Shown: positions 36,139-48,980, numbered from the stretch's first letter. The stretch: 64,000 bases of DNA from Termitomyces sp. T153 (GCA_018296165.2 JACKQL020000037.1:434001-498000); one strand, 5' to 3'. Notes: a model not told the origin generated them from the sequence alone. Numbers and translations are program-made.

Positions 36139-39100
36139 ATGAGCACTCGTTTGAAACGCAAGTTGGCTGACCTCGGCGTCGACACATCCAGCACCAGGGC
36201 CAGTGAATCTTTCTGTCTTGTACTGTAAACTGCTGTCACTCTTCCTGCGTCCTGTCTTATCCAGCCATAGATTGGAACACCATTACCCCCGCTTGAGAAA
36301 TCCAAGGATACGGGAGAATTTGTACCTCTTTGGAAGCAAGAGGTGTGTACTTTCTATTCGATCATCTACATACTTCAACTCGACCTCTCTTTCACAGGTT
36401 AGAGACGAAAAAGGACGCCGACGCCTCCATGGAGCTTTCACGGGTGGATTTTCTGCTGGTTATTTCAATACAGTCGGGTCTAAAGAAGGTAAATTGCTAC
36501 TATCGTTCCATGGAACAGCTCTAATGAGATCTAGGATGGACCCCATCTACGTTCGTGTCGTCCCGAGGTGACAGAGCGAAACAAAAGGTTGCGCGTCCGG
36601 AAGACTTCATGGACGAGGAGGATTTGCAAGAATTGAGAGACAGCCGCAAGTTGGTGGATACTACGGATGAAATGGATTTCACCACTGGCAAGAAGGAAAG
36701 TGTTGACGAGCCCGAAAACGAGTGAGTGGTCCGTCCTTTTGAATATCATTCGACTCATCCTAATCTTGCAGCTCCATCACCGCTGCCCTTCAAACCTCTC
36801 TTCTCCCTCCACCTACAGACTCTGCTGGTGCTCGTATACTAAAAAAGATGGGTTGGCGAATGGGTCAAGGCATTGGCCCACGGATATCGCTACGCAAACG
36901 AAAGTTACAGGATCTACAACTTTCTTTTGGAAGACGTGTTTCCAATGAGCTGGCCAATATACCGGACGATGAAGAAGAAGCCTCAAAGCATACATACGCT
37001 CCTCGTGATACTCCCATTCTAGTGGTGGAGCGAAAGGACAATTCTCATGGGCTGGGCTACAAACCGGGAATGGGACTGCATGAGAGTGTCGGTAGCGATG
37101 GCTCTAAAAATACCAATGAGCCTCTTATTTCTGGTATGTCGCTTTACCATGTGGACTGTATTTTCTAAGACCGTTTTTTCAGCCGGTTTTGGTCTCGGAG
37201 CATTAAACGATGCTGACGAAGATGATTTGGACGTGTATGATGGAGGCACCATAGGTCATAGGCGACGTGAAGCTTACGACATTACCGAGCATGAACAGGA
37301 TGATGCAATAACGATTGGTAGGAAGACAGACAGACAAGTCAAAGCATCAGTCGTGAGTCAACTTCATAGCACGTCTGCAAAATTTTATTTCTCATATACC
37401 AAAGCAATCAGCTACGTCTATAGCATTTTTCCGTGACGGTCAAGCTGTACTACGTGGCTTCGTCATTTCAGAAAAGCCTGTTTCAGAAGACCGCTGGTGA
37501 GTCTGATTATTTGTATTGCTTCTAGTTTTCTTGACATATTACAGGTTCCCAATACCGGATATTCCGGCAGGTTGGACACCAGATCCTCATCGTGTCTGGG
37601 ACAAAGGAAAAGATAAGGAAAATGTCCCGTCCGCTCCTCGGATTGCTTCGGGAGGCAGGGGGTCCAAGATCACAGCAGACGAAGTACGTCAAGTGGCTAT
37701 CTTCCATGAATTTGTCCTCACATTGGGATGCAGCGAGGAACCATGCTAGGCGAAACGCCTCTTCCGGCTGCTCCCCGCTCGGTCTTTGACTACTTATCCA
37801 AAAAAGATCGTGAACGATTACAAAGTCTTGCCGCTAACAGAGGCAATCTCCCATCCTCCCCTGATGATTCGAGTGCAACTTCCAACATTAAAATTCCACG
37901 TACAGAACCACATATCGCCGAAGCTGCCCTACGCGGCTTTCAACCTTTTACCTCTGACCCCGCCAAACATTCACGTTACAACATTTATTTGCAATCCCAA
38001 GTCGGGGTTGATGTCGGTCCACCACTTCAGCCGCTTCCAAATCAACGCATGGACGAATTCAAAAAAGAGGTCGAGGACTACGCCAAGGCTGCTTTGTTAT
38101 TCAAGCCAATGTCAAGTGCAATGGCTGGGCGGTTTACAAGCGCAGCTGTTGTTGAAACAGGACCAAAAATATATGAAGGGCTACACACGCCTTTGCACAA
38201 AGAAGAGTCGCGGAGTGAGGAGGAAAAGAAGAAAGAAGAGATGGAAAATCTTAGTCCCAAGGCACATGCTGCACAGATGGGCATGTACGGCCCGTTGACG
38301 CGCGAGACGAAGCCGTGGCAGCCTGCGAAACTTCTTTGCAAGCGCTTCAAAGTTCGAGATCCCAATCCCGAACCGGAGGTAGTTGTACCCGCGCCTGCTG
38401 CGCCCGGGTCCAACTGGCAGCAGCCGGACATTCCAATGGGGTCTTCTAGTGACTACGGAGCGGGGTCAGGGTCATCAGGGTCAGGTAGCACGAGCTTGAA
38501 CGCAAAAGGTGGGCCGAGGGACATTTCGAATATCGGACTGGGCGAGGATGATGATCAAGGACGGGATACACTTACATACGAGAGGCCAACGATGGACGTT
38601 TTCAAGGCGATTTTTGCGAGTGATGATGAGGATAGTGACAACGAGAACGACAAGGATGAAGCGGGCGGAGGAGAGGAGCCAGCCCCAACTGCAACCACGT
38701 CAGGTCCTGAACCTTTTCCGCCCTCTGCCCCTCCGCCTCCTCCTGTTATCACAGAACCTGTGGACCTCAGTTCTTTTAAACCGACCTTCATCCCACGCGA
38801 GGGGAAGGGCAAAAAGGACAAGGACAGTGATAAGGCGGGCGATAATGACAAGTCCAAGAATGAAAAGAAGGAAAAGAGGAAGCGAGTGAAGGAAAAGAAG
38901 GCTGTGCTTTCTTTTGCGCTAGATGAAGAGGGCGGGGATGAGATGATGCCCAAACCGCCGAAGGATCGGCCGAAGAAGAAGAAGCAGAGGAAAGAAAAGG
39001 ATATGCGGGAAGATGAGGATGAAGGTATGTGGGTGGAGAAACCTGCGGCGGAGGCGGTGAAGGATTTGGTAGCACCATCTGTGCCTCGACATGTGGATGC

Positions 39101-39164
39101 GGAGAATGCTCCGGATCCTGGCGGACTGCTGAGGGGAAGGAAGAGGGCTGTAGATTTCCTGTGA
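36139..39164 (+). CDS. GPATCH1-like G-patch protein
   Basis: ATG 36139 ([17 protein letters not shown]) to TGA near 39164, with about eight short introns up to 37720 and one long last exon. The N-terminus holds the DUF1604 region ([41 protein letters not shown]) typical of GPATCH1 and plant TGH. The G-patch follows ([14 protein letters not shown], about 36835-36900), then a motif with [10 protein letters not shown]. The middle has AAFRGFQPF-like repeats ([19 protein letters not shown]). The C-terminus is low-complexity Lys/Glu/Asp-rich sequence. Family members associate with the catalytic spliceosome and act with DEAH helicases, so a nuclear splicing role is likely. It is convergent with MAK11, with 213 bp between the stops. 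Confidence 0.92.
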
Positions 39165-39377
39165 AAGATGCTGATTTTACTTACCCTATTTGCTAATTTC
39201 ATCTGTGAAGAATTCGTGGCGCATAGCATATCATGCTTGTGTTGATTTCAAGTCATGTAATCAGATAGCTGTAACAACTACCTAGATGACTTGACCTCTG
39301 TCGTACCGTCATTTCACGTGATAGCGTTCGTCCGGTCAGGCGCAGAGGCTCGATAGGCAAATTCAAAAGAATCACCT

Positions 39378-41185
39378 TCAGTCACTCTCCATCTCTTCTT
39401 CCTCCTCTTCCTCTTCCTCTTGCTCACTAAGCCACTCCTCCACCCCTTCCTCCTCACTTTCGTCCTCCTCTTCCTCACCCTCCCTTTCCTTCCTCTTCTC
39501 CCCAGCCTTTGCCTCACCACTCACCATATCCCCATCGGCAATCGTCAAACACGTCAACCGCGTCCCCTTTGTATCATACGCTGCCACGGGGGCAATGTCA
39601 ACCTTCTCCTGCCCCTCATCGGAAGCAGGCACCATCGCAAGATCATACACGTTGATAAATCCGTCAGAGGACACGGTACATGCAATCGTTGTTGCTTTTC
39701 GCTGTGACGTGTCGGCGGATGGGGAAGGGGGACAGGGGAGAGTGATGTCGAGTGTTTGAACGGCTTTGACACTGTTACGACGTACAACCAAGATAAATAT
39801 AAAGCGTCGAACCCAGGGTGAAGAAGACGTACCGGTTAGTGTGTCCAGTCATAGCTGCTATGATCTTTGGTGCTTTTTGAGGGTCAGAGGAGACGTCGTA
39901 CACGGAAACTAGTTTGTCCTCTGCTGTTGCAAGGAGGAGCTCGCCGTCGCCGACGACACGTTTACAGAAACGCAGGTCGTGGAGTCTTGATGGGTGGTTT
40001 ATTGTGTGGAGGATCTCCATACTCTGTTCAAGAGTTATGTTTGGTTTCGGTTAGAATGTAAGAAAGAGTGACGTACGGTCGTATAAAGGTCGATTGTAGA
40101 TCCAGTTTGGACAGCAAACAACGAGCCGTCCGTTGACCAGCGCACAATCTCACCCTCTAAAAACATCTCAGAAAGATACTCTCGAAAAGCATGCAGACGC
40201 ACCTTTTCCAAGCTTCGTGCTTGCGCTCCCCCTCCCCCGCATCAAATCCCACATCCTCAGCGCCTTATCCTTCCCAACACTAAGCGCAACTTTGCCTGTA
40301 GGATGGACCGCGACACAGTTGACACGACCCTTGTGTCCCTTGAGCGCGCGTAGCACACTCCAGTCGCGTGCGCGGAAGAGACAGAGGGTGCCGTCTTCCG
40401 ACGCGGAGAGGAGGTGCGAGCGTGATGGGAAGACCAGATGTGTTATTGAGCCTTGATGGAGTGCGTCATGCCTAGGTCAGATACGGGGGAAAGGGGGAAC
40501 ACACACCCTCATGATGCATAAGCCCACCGATCTCCTTGCGCCTGCGAAGATCCCACACCTTGACAATCTCATCCGCACTGCCGGTAGCGAGCCATTTCCC
40601 ACCTTCGGGTGACGCAGCGACGGCTTTGATACATGATACGTGTGCTGGAAAGATGAATATTGGATCAAGAGTGAAGGTGTATTCGGGTGACGAGGAAGAG
40701 GAGGAAAGCGAGACGGTGCCTTCGAGGCCGTAGAGCAACTTTTCGTAGGACCCTGCAACGATTTTAAAGGATCGGGGGAGGACACGGGCCTGTGGTGGTT
40801 TTATGGTGGTTTTGGGCTTTGTGAGGACGGGGGCGGGGGCGTCGTTTGGTTCGTCGTCATCAGAGTCGTCCTCGTCTTTATCTTCTTCGTCGTCATTCTC
40901 GTCCTCTTCGTCGTTGTCATCATCCCGTCTCCTCTTCTCCTTACCTGCAACCCTCGTCTTCTCCTTCTCCTTCCCTTTGCCCTTCCCAGGCCGCGGTGAT
41001 CCCTTGATCCTCAAACTAAACTTGGGCTGGGGCGAAGCTTGACTCTCGTTTTTCGTTGTCGTCGTTTTCGTCTTCACCACAGGCCTCCGTTGCTCCGCCT
41101 TCGCCTTCATCCTCGCTTTCTCCTCGAGTCTAGCCTTCTTCAACGGCGGCAGAGCCTGACCACTCGTGCGTTTCTCTTTCGCCAT
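39378..41185 (-). CDS. MAK11: MAK11/PAK1IP1-like WD40 protein, 60S ribosome biogenesis
   Basis: It reads leftward from ATG 41185 (MAKEKRTSG) to a stop at 39378. The in-frame codon at 41266 is not preferred. The first 120 residues are basic then very acidic (DDDNDEEDENDDEEDK). WD40 repeats follow: VSCIKAVAASPEGGKWLATG, SADEIVKVWDLRRRKEI; SASEDGTLCLFRARDWSVL; LKGHKGRVNCVAVHPTGKVA, VGKDKALRMWDL; further blades to about 39550. A strongly acidic tail ends in (E)n MESD. Yeast Mak11 recruits the GTPase Rbg/Rlp24-associated factors to pre-60S particles, and human PAK1IP1 is its ortholog. The sequence around the KDKALRMWDL blade is the best family marker. Four short introns are visible. Confidence 0.9.
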
Positions 41186-41528
41186 TCCGTACGAGTGCAA
41201 CAGCGAATGCGATATCCGACTCACAACTCTGACAATCAGAAGCAAACTCGGATATCGGATGTACAAAAAAAGTTGATGGCATCACGCGCCGTATTCAAGG
41301 TCATCCTCAGGGCTATGTTTCTCACTCTTCTGGCGACTATTCTCGTTTCAAGTTCAACTTGGTGCAACTGCCGGTCTCCTCATAGATAATGACGGCTGAC
41401 CTGAGTGCTCATACCTCCGCAGCCTTGGTCTCACTGATATATTTATTAAAACATCCAATGCGAACATCCTTGAAGTTGCGCTACAAGATCCTACGTTTCG
41501 AGTTGATACATATGGTTTACCCAACACT
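41186..41528. other. Intergenic region upstream of MAK11 and tRNA-Ile
   Basis: About 340 bp with no recognisable coding or repeat content. Confidence 0.4.
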
Positions 41529-41602
41529 GGCCGACTAGCTCAGTTGGTTAGAGCGTCGTGCTAATAACGCGAAGGTCTTGGGTTCGATCCCCACGTTGGC
41601 CA
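41529..41602 (+). tRNA. tRNA-Ile (anticodon AAU)
   Basis: A full cloverleaf of 74 nt without intron: acceptor GGCCGAC/GTTGGCC, D arm GCTC/GAGC, anticodon stem TCGTG/CGCGA around the loop CTAATAA, T arm with GGTTCGATCC. A T-run about 20 bp downstream can end Pol III transcription. Identical to the copies at 48446 and 54592. Confidence 0.97.
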
Positions 41603-41679
41603 ATACGAATATATTTACATATTGTTTTTTCTTTTGTTCAAAAAAAAAGAAACATGAAAGAATACCAACCAACTACTCA

Positions 41680-41785
41680 TGGACACACACGGAATTTAAC
41701 CGAAACCGGGCACCAACCGCATTTCTTATTTCAACACGGACAATGTGAAGCGAGTGTGGTAACCAACCTAGTTGTTGGTTGCAAT
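41680..41785 (-). pseudogene. Decayed tRNA-Ala with intron
   Basis: The minus strand aligns with the tRNA-Ala at 48884-48980 over the T arm, the intron-bearing anticodon region and the D arm. The acceptor and anticodon stems are broken and the anticodon loop reads TTCACA rather than TTCGCA. Confidence 0.7.
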
Positions 41786-42604
41786 GCACTGCTGCCACCA
41801 GAGTTCAGGACAACGAGGGATCCCCACAAGAGTGTTATTGGCAATGGTTTAGGCCCTCTAACTCATCTTATGTTAATACCGTATGCCAATTCAATGCTTG
41901 TAAGTCAAGGACATAATGAGCTCAAGTGCAGCCCTCAATTCCATGTTCTCTGATTTTCAAGTGACGTATGTAAAGCCATGTGTCCGTCCCTTAACAATGA
42001 AACATTGATCTGACACTGGAGATCCCCCCGCAAGTACGAATATCTTCCTCATTTCAATTTACTTACTGCAGCTCTGGAAAGGATCACGAGTAAAGTAAAT
42101 GTCGTCAATCACGATGGGCAAAATACATACATAGCCCTTTACAGAACCAAGGAAATTTCGGAGGTCTCTGTAACCCTGTTCTACAGTAAGCACCGTCATG
42201 TGTCCTGGGGTTTGTCGGTCAGAAAGTATCCTACGGTACGTGTGATGACCCAACAACCGTCTACGTATACGCATCACAATCACACAACGAGGAATCAGAG
42301 ATGTACATGTCATCCACAAGTCAATCGTGTGTCTGGGACAATTTGAGAACCAAAAATCAACTTCAACTTCAGATTTCAACAAATTGATTGGACTTGTTTC
42401 CATACAGATAATGTGAAGGGGGCGTCTGCCCTATGTGTCCTAGAATTAGTAGTAGTACTAATTATTACCTTTCTACTTTCGATCCTTATCCTTGTTTGCG
42501 ATCCACCGCTCCCACTCGCATAGATTTTATTTTATTTTTTTCATTCTGAGCGGGGATGCGAATGAATACTTTTTTGATTACTACGAAGTTCGGCTGGCTA
42601 TTCA
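41786..42604. other. Non-coding spacer
   Basis: About 820 bp left of the candidate element. Open frames here (for example minus 42403-42059) carry no recognisable domain. Confidence 0.4.
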
Positions 42605-42835
42605 TGTCAGTTGCTAATAGCGATCGCTATTTAGTAAATATTTGTCCTCCTTCCCAATAGAGACAGAATTGAAGCTCCGCCCGGCACCCGTATGTTTCAA
42701 ATCATTGACGCGTCTACTACCATATGCCACTGTCGCGTGCTGAACCTTTGGATTGAAGAACTAGCTGTGTCTCTCTCTGTGCTTGTCTTCCTAGACTAGG
42801 CTCCTTAATATACTTGCTTCTTCATTATCTTTTTT

Positions 42836-45800
42836 ATGTCTGAAAACAAGTTTACCTTTGAGTTCGTGCACTTTTCACCTGCTGTTGAAGAGCATGAGCA
42901 CTCGAGTTCTCTGCCTGCTAAGCGAAAGCTTGGGAGACCTGTGGGCTCTAAAAACATGAAAAAACGATGTATTGAAGATGAACAGGATGATACCAAAAAG
43001 CGTGGACCTGGAAGGCCTCGAGGCTCTGGGCCAAAGCAGCGTGCTCAGGCCAAAGCAACTGCTCTTTCACAAAGTAGAAATATAGCTTGGATACCGGGGG
43101 TACCTTTGGTAAGTTTTTTACCTTTAATTTGCAATGAAACACGCTCTCACTTTAAACAGAAAATACCTGGTACAATTCGGAACCAAGTATCATCCCAGGA
43201 CACAGATAATACTGTATCGATTTCGGATTCTCTTACATCAGATCAATTTATTACTTCTTCAGATGAAGTACCTCCCTTGAACGATGGCCGATCTGCCATT
43301 AATCGCGTTCGAGACCATGTTGATGCAGATGCAGAGCTTCAGACCATCCCGCTTCATAATTTACCTGCAGATTTGCCAAATGACAGCATTCACACCATCA
43401 CTGATGATGTTGAGGATAGTGGGAACCTGCGTTCCTTTGCTTCGGAAGGCCTGGGACCTGATGAAATTGAAGGTGATGATGACGAGGCTGAGAATGGCAT
43501 AAATAGTAATGGTGACTCCAAGAATTGGCGACAACCACATCCATCATGGTTCCAGAAAATATTCCAGAGTATTATCGAAGAGCTAACTAAGGATCGTAAT
43601 GGATTGTCGGGTCGCTCACGTCACTATACTGCTGGTATATTCTGGCTCCCTTGCCAAGCAGTATGGTTCCACCTCAGTAAGCAAAATCTCAGGCCAACCG
43701 ATACTTTTCTTCCGAAGTTCTTTTACTGGGACCCACTGGACCTTCTAAAGGAGTCAGGGATACCATGCCCTACCTGTGGCCATGCTCTCACACGTCATGG
43801 CTTTGTTGATCGCCCTCGCCGAGTAGTTGACATTGACACATGTTTCTGGTTGATCGGGGCCCTGTATCGCTGTCGAATGAATAGTATGGGTGGGTGTGGG
43901 AAGATATTCCGAAGCTGGGATTTCCGTATACTGGACAAGTTACCTCGCCCACTTGCTGCCGAATTTCCTGCAAAGCTGACCTGGCGCAGTGCTCTGTCAT
44001 GGAGAGCATTTGGAATTCTTCGTTCATGCATCCAACATGGCATGGGAGCCAGTGAAGTGGCTGAAATGTTCCGAATGCAGCATCTTCAACGCTATGATGA
44101 AATTAGACTGCAGTACCTCCACACTAAGGCTGCTCACATCCACCTCCCCCATCAACATTATGAACCATTCCTTTCATTTGAAGACCAGTCTGATAACGGC
44201 TTTCATGGATTCACACCAAGTGGCCAATGGCTCCGAGATGTCTACGATGATGTCATGGAAGGCCATCGTGACACCCTAAACCAACATACTGCTATGCTTC
44301 CTGGACGTGTATGTGCAATTGATCATAGTCACAAGGTACTACAACTCTACTGTTTTGAGATATGTCAATTAAATCATGTTTTAGATTGCGAAACATGTTT
44401 TCAAAGTCAACGGTGTTTCTATATTCACTGCTCTCTTAACAGTAACAAATGAAAATGGTGAAATTTGTGTCTGTCTTTTTGTCGCAACAAAGTCACATTC
44501 TCAATATGCTGAGGTACTTCGAAATATGTCACGAGATTTGACTCTCTACGGACACTCTCAGCCTGAGCTATTCTACACCGATAATATGCAAGATAAAGGC
44601 ATGCTCGAGCACATTTTTACATCATTACTGGATAAAGTCACTCCGATCGAAAAGTATTCACACCTTCCAAATTTCTCCCTTCCTCATTCATGTACACCAC
44701 AAATCTTAAACTCAGCATCGGAAATCAACAATGCCATTCGTGGCATCCTTAATGACCTTCCTACACCATCCGAGTCACAATTAGGAGGAAAGATAGTTGT
44801 TGGATTTGATTCAGAGTGGAATATGGATACATCACCGTCAGGACACATTGTTGGGCATGGTCCACCTGCAGTAGTGCAGATTGCCTATAAGAATCAGGTC
44901 TTCATCCTCCAGGTATAGTGTTTTTTCAAGGTTATTCATTGTACTGAGCTTACTTTGACCATAGATTGGAGAAATGCTCTCTCGAAAGAAATTGCCATAT
45001 GAGTTGCTCAACTTTCTAAAAGATCACCGAGTGATAAAAGCAGGCTGACTGGTAAATGGGGATCTCCATCAGCTTGCCATTGCAGCAGGAGAAGATCTGG
45101 ACACATTCCAAGGTGGACTTGATCTTGCCTCGTTTGCTAAGCAACGACTCCTCATTACTAATGCTCGCATATCTCTTGCGGAATTGACTGCAGTCATCCT
45201 AGGAAAATGTCTTTCTAAGAATCAGACAGAACATATCTCGAGCAACTGGAGTGACCAAGAACTGACAGCTGATCAGACTCAGTATGCTGCATGCGATGCT
45301 TATGCATGCCTATGTCTATTCCACAAGATATCCGAGTCTCCAGAGCCAACACCACTATCCCTCACATCAAAACTAACAGAATCAATTGGACAACCTGTTC
45401 TCATCATGACAACTGATAACAAAAAGATTGCAGCACGCGGCACCATTTCAAAGGCAATTATCCATTCCTCATTTGACAATATCAACTTCACACCTACACG
45501 AATTGTTGTTTCTGTACACGAGGTTAATATACCTGCCACCATCATGACTCAACATCGACGACAGCCACTATCAAGTATGGGATCTGTCCCATTTGATGTG
45601 GTAGTGCACCGCTCACATATCTGGACACTTGATACTGTTTCAGAACATGACTCCCAGGCCCTCATTCAATCAATCTCAGCATCGCTTCCTCATTCATTGC
45701 CACTTATGGGTAATTCTACAGTAAATTCTCAAGATTCAGATTCATTTCAAGTCAATCCAGACTTTTTGGACCCCATGGCCAGTGAAACTAGTCCCAGTGA

Positions 45801-47826
45801 TGACACAGCACCGATTGGTGAATTACTGAGCAGTAACTCAGACTTGGACAGTACTAATCACACATCTAAGCCATCTCTCAATAACTCACAAATCTCTGAA
45901 AGCAGAGATCCTCATAGTGTCAATCTTGGTTCTGAAACTTTGGGACCACGTAATCTGGAATCCAATTCCTTCATCCGTAGCAGAGTTCTGAAAGATGTAT
46001 TTCATGTTTTCAATATGCTGTATATCTCACGGACTCATGGACTTCGTGTTGCCTTTGCTCAAACTCTATGTGATGCACTGTTTGTACCTCATCCAGATGA
46101 CAAGGCACACATCGAGTCATGGTTGAGAATGCAGGACCTTTCTTGGGATGACATGCTACGGTTTAATCCAACTTGGTTATGGCGGCGATGCAGGTGCACT
46201 ATTCCTCCACCTGAAATCCTTTTTCCATTGGTTCATGATGTCTTCATGACTTGGGGTGCTCTCAAAGATGTAAGGACACAACTTCCATTGTTCAATGACA
46301 GTGCATGGAAGACTGCTAAAAACATACTTGAGCTAATTCGAAATGGATTCATTTCTGACCCGCCAGGTATTCCACTATATTACATCATTGGTCTTGACAT
46401 GAATGGACTGCCCATTTATCGTTGCATTTGGGGCACTAATTCAGTCAAAGGAGGTGTACACACACACCTGTGTACAATGCTTCCATCTTGTGGTGCCTCT
46501 GTTCATCATATGGTGACTTGTCTCCTGGATTTCATTCTTCGTCACAATCTCTTAGTGAGTGCATTGTGTCACTGGTATTGAGCTAACTCACACATATTGC
46601 AGGTGGGAACATTCAACACAACTGGCAAAAAATATATCGGCCATGATTCAATTTGGCTTCTTAATGAGATCCAGGAACTTGAAATCACACTTACAACAGC
46701 TCATCCTTCGACATCACCATTAGAGTTGTCATTTGTCAATGGGAACCTGTATCAGCAGACAACTGAAGCAACCTGTATCAGCAGACAACTGAAGCAATGG
46801 GAATAATGTCAATTCCAACATCACTTCGAGTTGAGGCTGGAATGCTTGAGTTTGTCAAAAGCACTGATGCAGCACAAAAACAGGCCTACCTGGCAAAGAT
46901 GCAGGGTACATGAAGACCGATACTTCCTATCAACACTGTTGCTGAGTGAAAATTATTCAATTGGCTGATGCGAGAATGTGATGATTTTTGTTCTTCAACA
47001 ACATCAATTAAACTATCAGCAGTTAAAATCTGGAATCGCTATGCTGAGGCTGAAGATGATATCTACTACAAGGTGAGTTTTTATGTATGTACATCACAAC
47101 TTAACTAACAAGGCCTCAGCTCGAAGAACACCTTACCTCACATTTCAAAGGTAATTGGAAAGATGTCACAAATTCAATTCAATCTGTGTGCCAGGCATTG
47201 GCATCTATCAATCCACTTCAGAAGCGCCTTCATAACCCAGGACGATCGAAAGAAATTGTCAATGTTCCTGCTGCGACAATGTCTGTTCATTCTGTGACAC
47301 AAGGCTTTCAGTGCCTACAACTGTCTGAAAGCAGCATGTAAGTTTGTATTTTAATTTCATTGTTGAATATTCTAATGTTTCAATTTGTCCTAGTAGCCGC
47401 ACTCCAACAACTGATATGCAGCTATCACAACCACCCGAGACTCCATCAAGTTTAAGTGAGTCAAACACAGTCATAGCACTACACAATTTCGCATCAGCAA
47501 ATCGCATGAGTATCAACACTGCCGAAGCAACAGTTACCTTGAGTAGACAACAGGTCAAAGAATCTTTACCGGAACAATCAACTCAAAACCCAGATCAAAA
47601 ATCAAGAGGATGTCCATGGTGCAAAGGCGAGGATTGCAATGGAAGGCAAGCATGGTATCGGTGCCAGCACAAATGCCAGGACTGTCAAACCCTCAGTGTT
47701 GCTGATTGTGTAGGTCGAAGCTCGGCAGCACTACACAAACGTCGGTGTGTTCCTGCATCAGATATCAGGCTCACAAATGCAGCAAAGAAGGTGATAGATG
47801 CAATAACACAAAGTAATCGGTTTTAG
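42836..47826 (+). pseudogene. AT-hook, zinc-binding, RNase H-like and DEDD 3'-5' exonuclease fusion, degraded
   Basis: Exons from ATG 42836. Two AT-hooks come first (KLGRPVGSK, KRGPGRPRGSG). Next is a conserved block (HPSWFQKIFQSIIEELTKDR ... CPTCGHALTRHGF ... CGKIFRSWDF, about 43540-43930) resembling the DUF6729 family. An RNase H-like segment has Asp motifs AIDHSHK (44315-44335) and LFYTDNMQDK (about 44570). A WRN/RNase D-type DEDDy exonuclease follows: VVGFDSEWN (about 44800), VNGDLHQLA, YAACDAYACLCLF (about 45285). A helical region leads to a Cys/His cluster (CPWCKGEDC ... CQHKCQDC, 47610-47690). It is broken by in-frame TGA at 45046, 46911 and 46947 and by a 26-bp tandem duplication at 46744-46795 that shifts the frame. 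I know relatives only as uncharacterised mushroom proteins. Confidence 0.8.
46744..46795 (+). repeat. 26-bp tandem duplication causing a frameshift
   Basis: Two perfect 26-bp copies (46744-46769 and 46770-46795). Removing one restores the reading frame to the downstream protein (GIMSIPTSLRVEAGML). Confidence 0.93.
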
Positions 47827-48445
47827 CTACATATGGACATTTTCTTCTGATATGCATAGTCATTCTCATGTATGTTATGCAAAGAAAACTTATCTTCTTG
47901 TCACCCATCCTCCATTAACCTCAACAAATTCTTTCGTCCATTGATTCCTTCAACCAAAGGTCTGAAATCAAGCAGACTCAAACCAAGAACCCGTAGTGGG
48001 TGGAGTAGGAGCAAGAAGATAGCGGAGTATGCAGAAACATGTGGTAGGAGTCCTAAGTTGACCCAAGTGCATTATTGATGTAGGTGTCACCCTAATTTGT
48101 CAATTTAGAGTCGCTATTTGCTAAATGACAGCTGGCAGCTGTTGTCGAAGCTGTTGTCGACCGGCAGAATCCGTAAGATAGTGACCTAAAAGGGACTTTG
48201 AACTGATTTGGACATTATAGCAGACATCTCAAGATAGATCATATTCCAGCACACCGCTGACATATTGTTCCACAGCTGAATCAAGGAGTAACAGAGAGGT
48301 GAATTCAAATCTCCCCTCTCTCTTTTTTCTTTTTTCCCTTTTTGGAATTGAATTAATTATTTTTATTTATGCCACTGACACCAGTACTGAGCCCGAAGTT
48401 CAAGATCCTCCCTCGCAGATTACTAAAATTAGATTATTTGATACT
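47827..48445. other. 3' region of the element and spacer to tRNA-Ile
   Basis: Contains the candidate right inverted repeat (48111-48130) and a short direct repeat around 48140-48160 (AGCTGTTGTCGA twice). No coding region is recognised. Confidence 0.4.
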
Positions 48446-48519
48446 GGCCGACTAGCTCAGTTGGTTAGAGCGTCGTGCTAATAACGCGAAGGTCTTGGGT
48501 TCGATCCCCACGTTGGCCA
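48446..48519 (+). tRNA. tRNA-Ile (anticodon AAU), second copy
   Basis: Identical over 74 nt to 41529-41602. A T-run (TTTTTTTTC) lies about 20 bp downstream. Confidence 0.97.
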
Positions 48520-48883
48520 ATTGTGATTTCCTCTATGAGTTTTTTTTCTTTCAAAAAAAAAAAAGAACGACAACTACAACCACACGAATAAATGAATGAA
48601 TGAATGGATGAATGGATGATGATGAATGACGATGGACCCGGAAACGAAGTAGAACTGGGCACCAGCGATGTTTATTATCTGAACACTACAGACGTCGATG
48701 CGCTGCTACACCAGACTCAGGGATCTGAATCGTCATTCATGTTCATTACATACTTTTTTCTTTTTATGTACTTCTTATATACTCATTTTATCCAAGACGC
48801 CCCCGTTCCTTCTCAAGAACCAAACCAAACCAACCATAAAAAAACATCCATCCATCCATCCGATTCATCAACTTTATTTTTAT
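48520..48883. other. Spacer between tRNA-Ile and tRNA-Ala
   Basis: Simple repeats (GAATGAATG, ATCCATCC) and A/T runs; no gene seen. Confidence 0.4.
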
Positions 48884-48980
48884 TGGACACACCCGGAATC
48901 GAACCGGGCACCACCCGCATCCTATGCTATTGTGTATATCCATGCGAAGCGGGTGTGATAACCAACTACACCATGTGCCC
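48884..48980 (-). tRNA. tRNA-Ala (anticodon CGC) with 23-nt intron
   Basis: Minus strand: acceptor GGGCACA/TGTGTCC, D arm GTG/CAC, anticodon stem CCCGC/GCGGG, loop TTCGCA then a 23-nt intron then T, and T arm CCCGG/CCGGG with TTCGATT. The intron sits after position 37, the normal eukaryotic site. The mature length is 74. Confidence 0.93.

Larger units (their letters stand above)
42605..48130 (+). mobile_element. Candidate transposon bearing an exonuclease/transposase-like ORF
   Basis: The ORF at 42836-47826 is bracketed by a short imperfect inverted repeat: TGTCAGTTGCTAATAGCGA at 42605-42623 and, on the minus strand, TGTCATTTAGCAAATAGCGA at 48130-48111 (16 matches with one gap). No target duplication is visible. 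That it is mobile is inferred from these ends, the RNase H-like region and the degraded state. Confidence 0.4.

Noticed and set aside
38555..39229. Minus-strand Ser/Phe-rich frame opposite GPATCH1
   Set aside because: Complement of Lys/Glu/Asp-rich codons in the GPATCH1 tail.
41204..41266. Upstream in-frame start for MAK11 giving a hydrophobic N-terminus
   Set aside because: MAKEKR at 41185 matches the basic start expected for a nucleolar protein; the extension is not ATG-supported.
42605..42640. ATAGCGATCGCTAT palindrome as an origin or operator
   Set aside because: A single 14-bp palindrome within the candidate left end; no second copy or known role.
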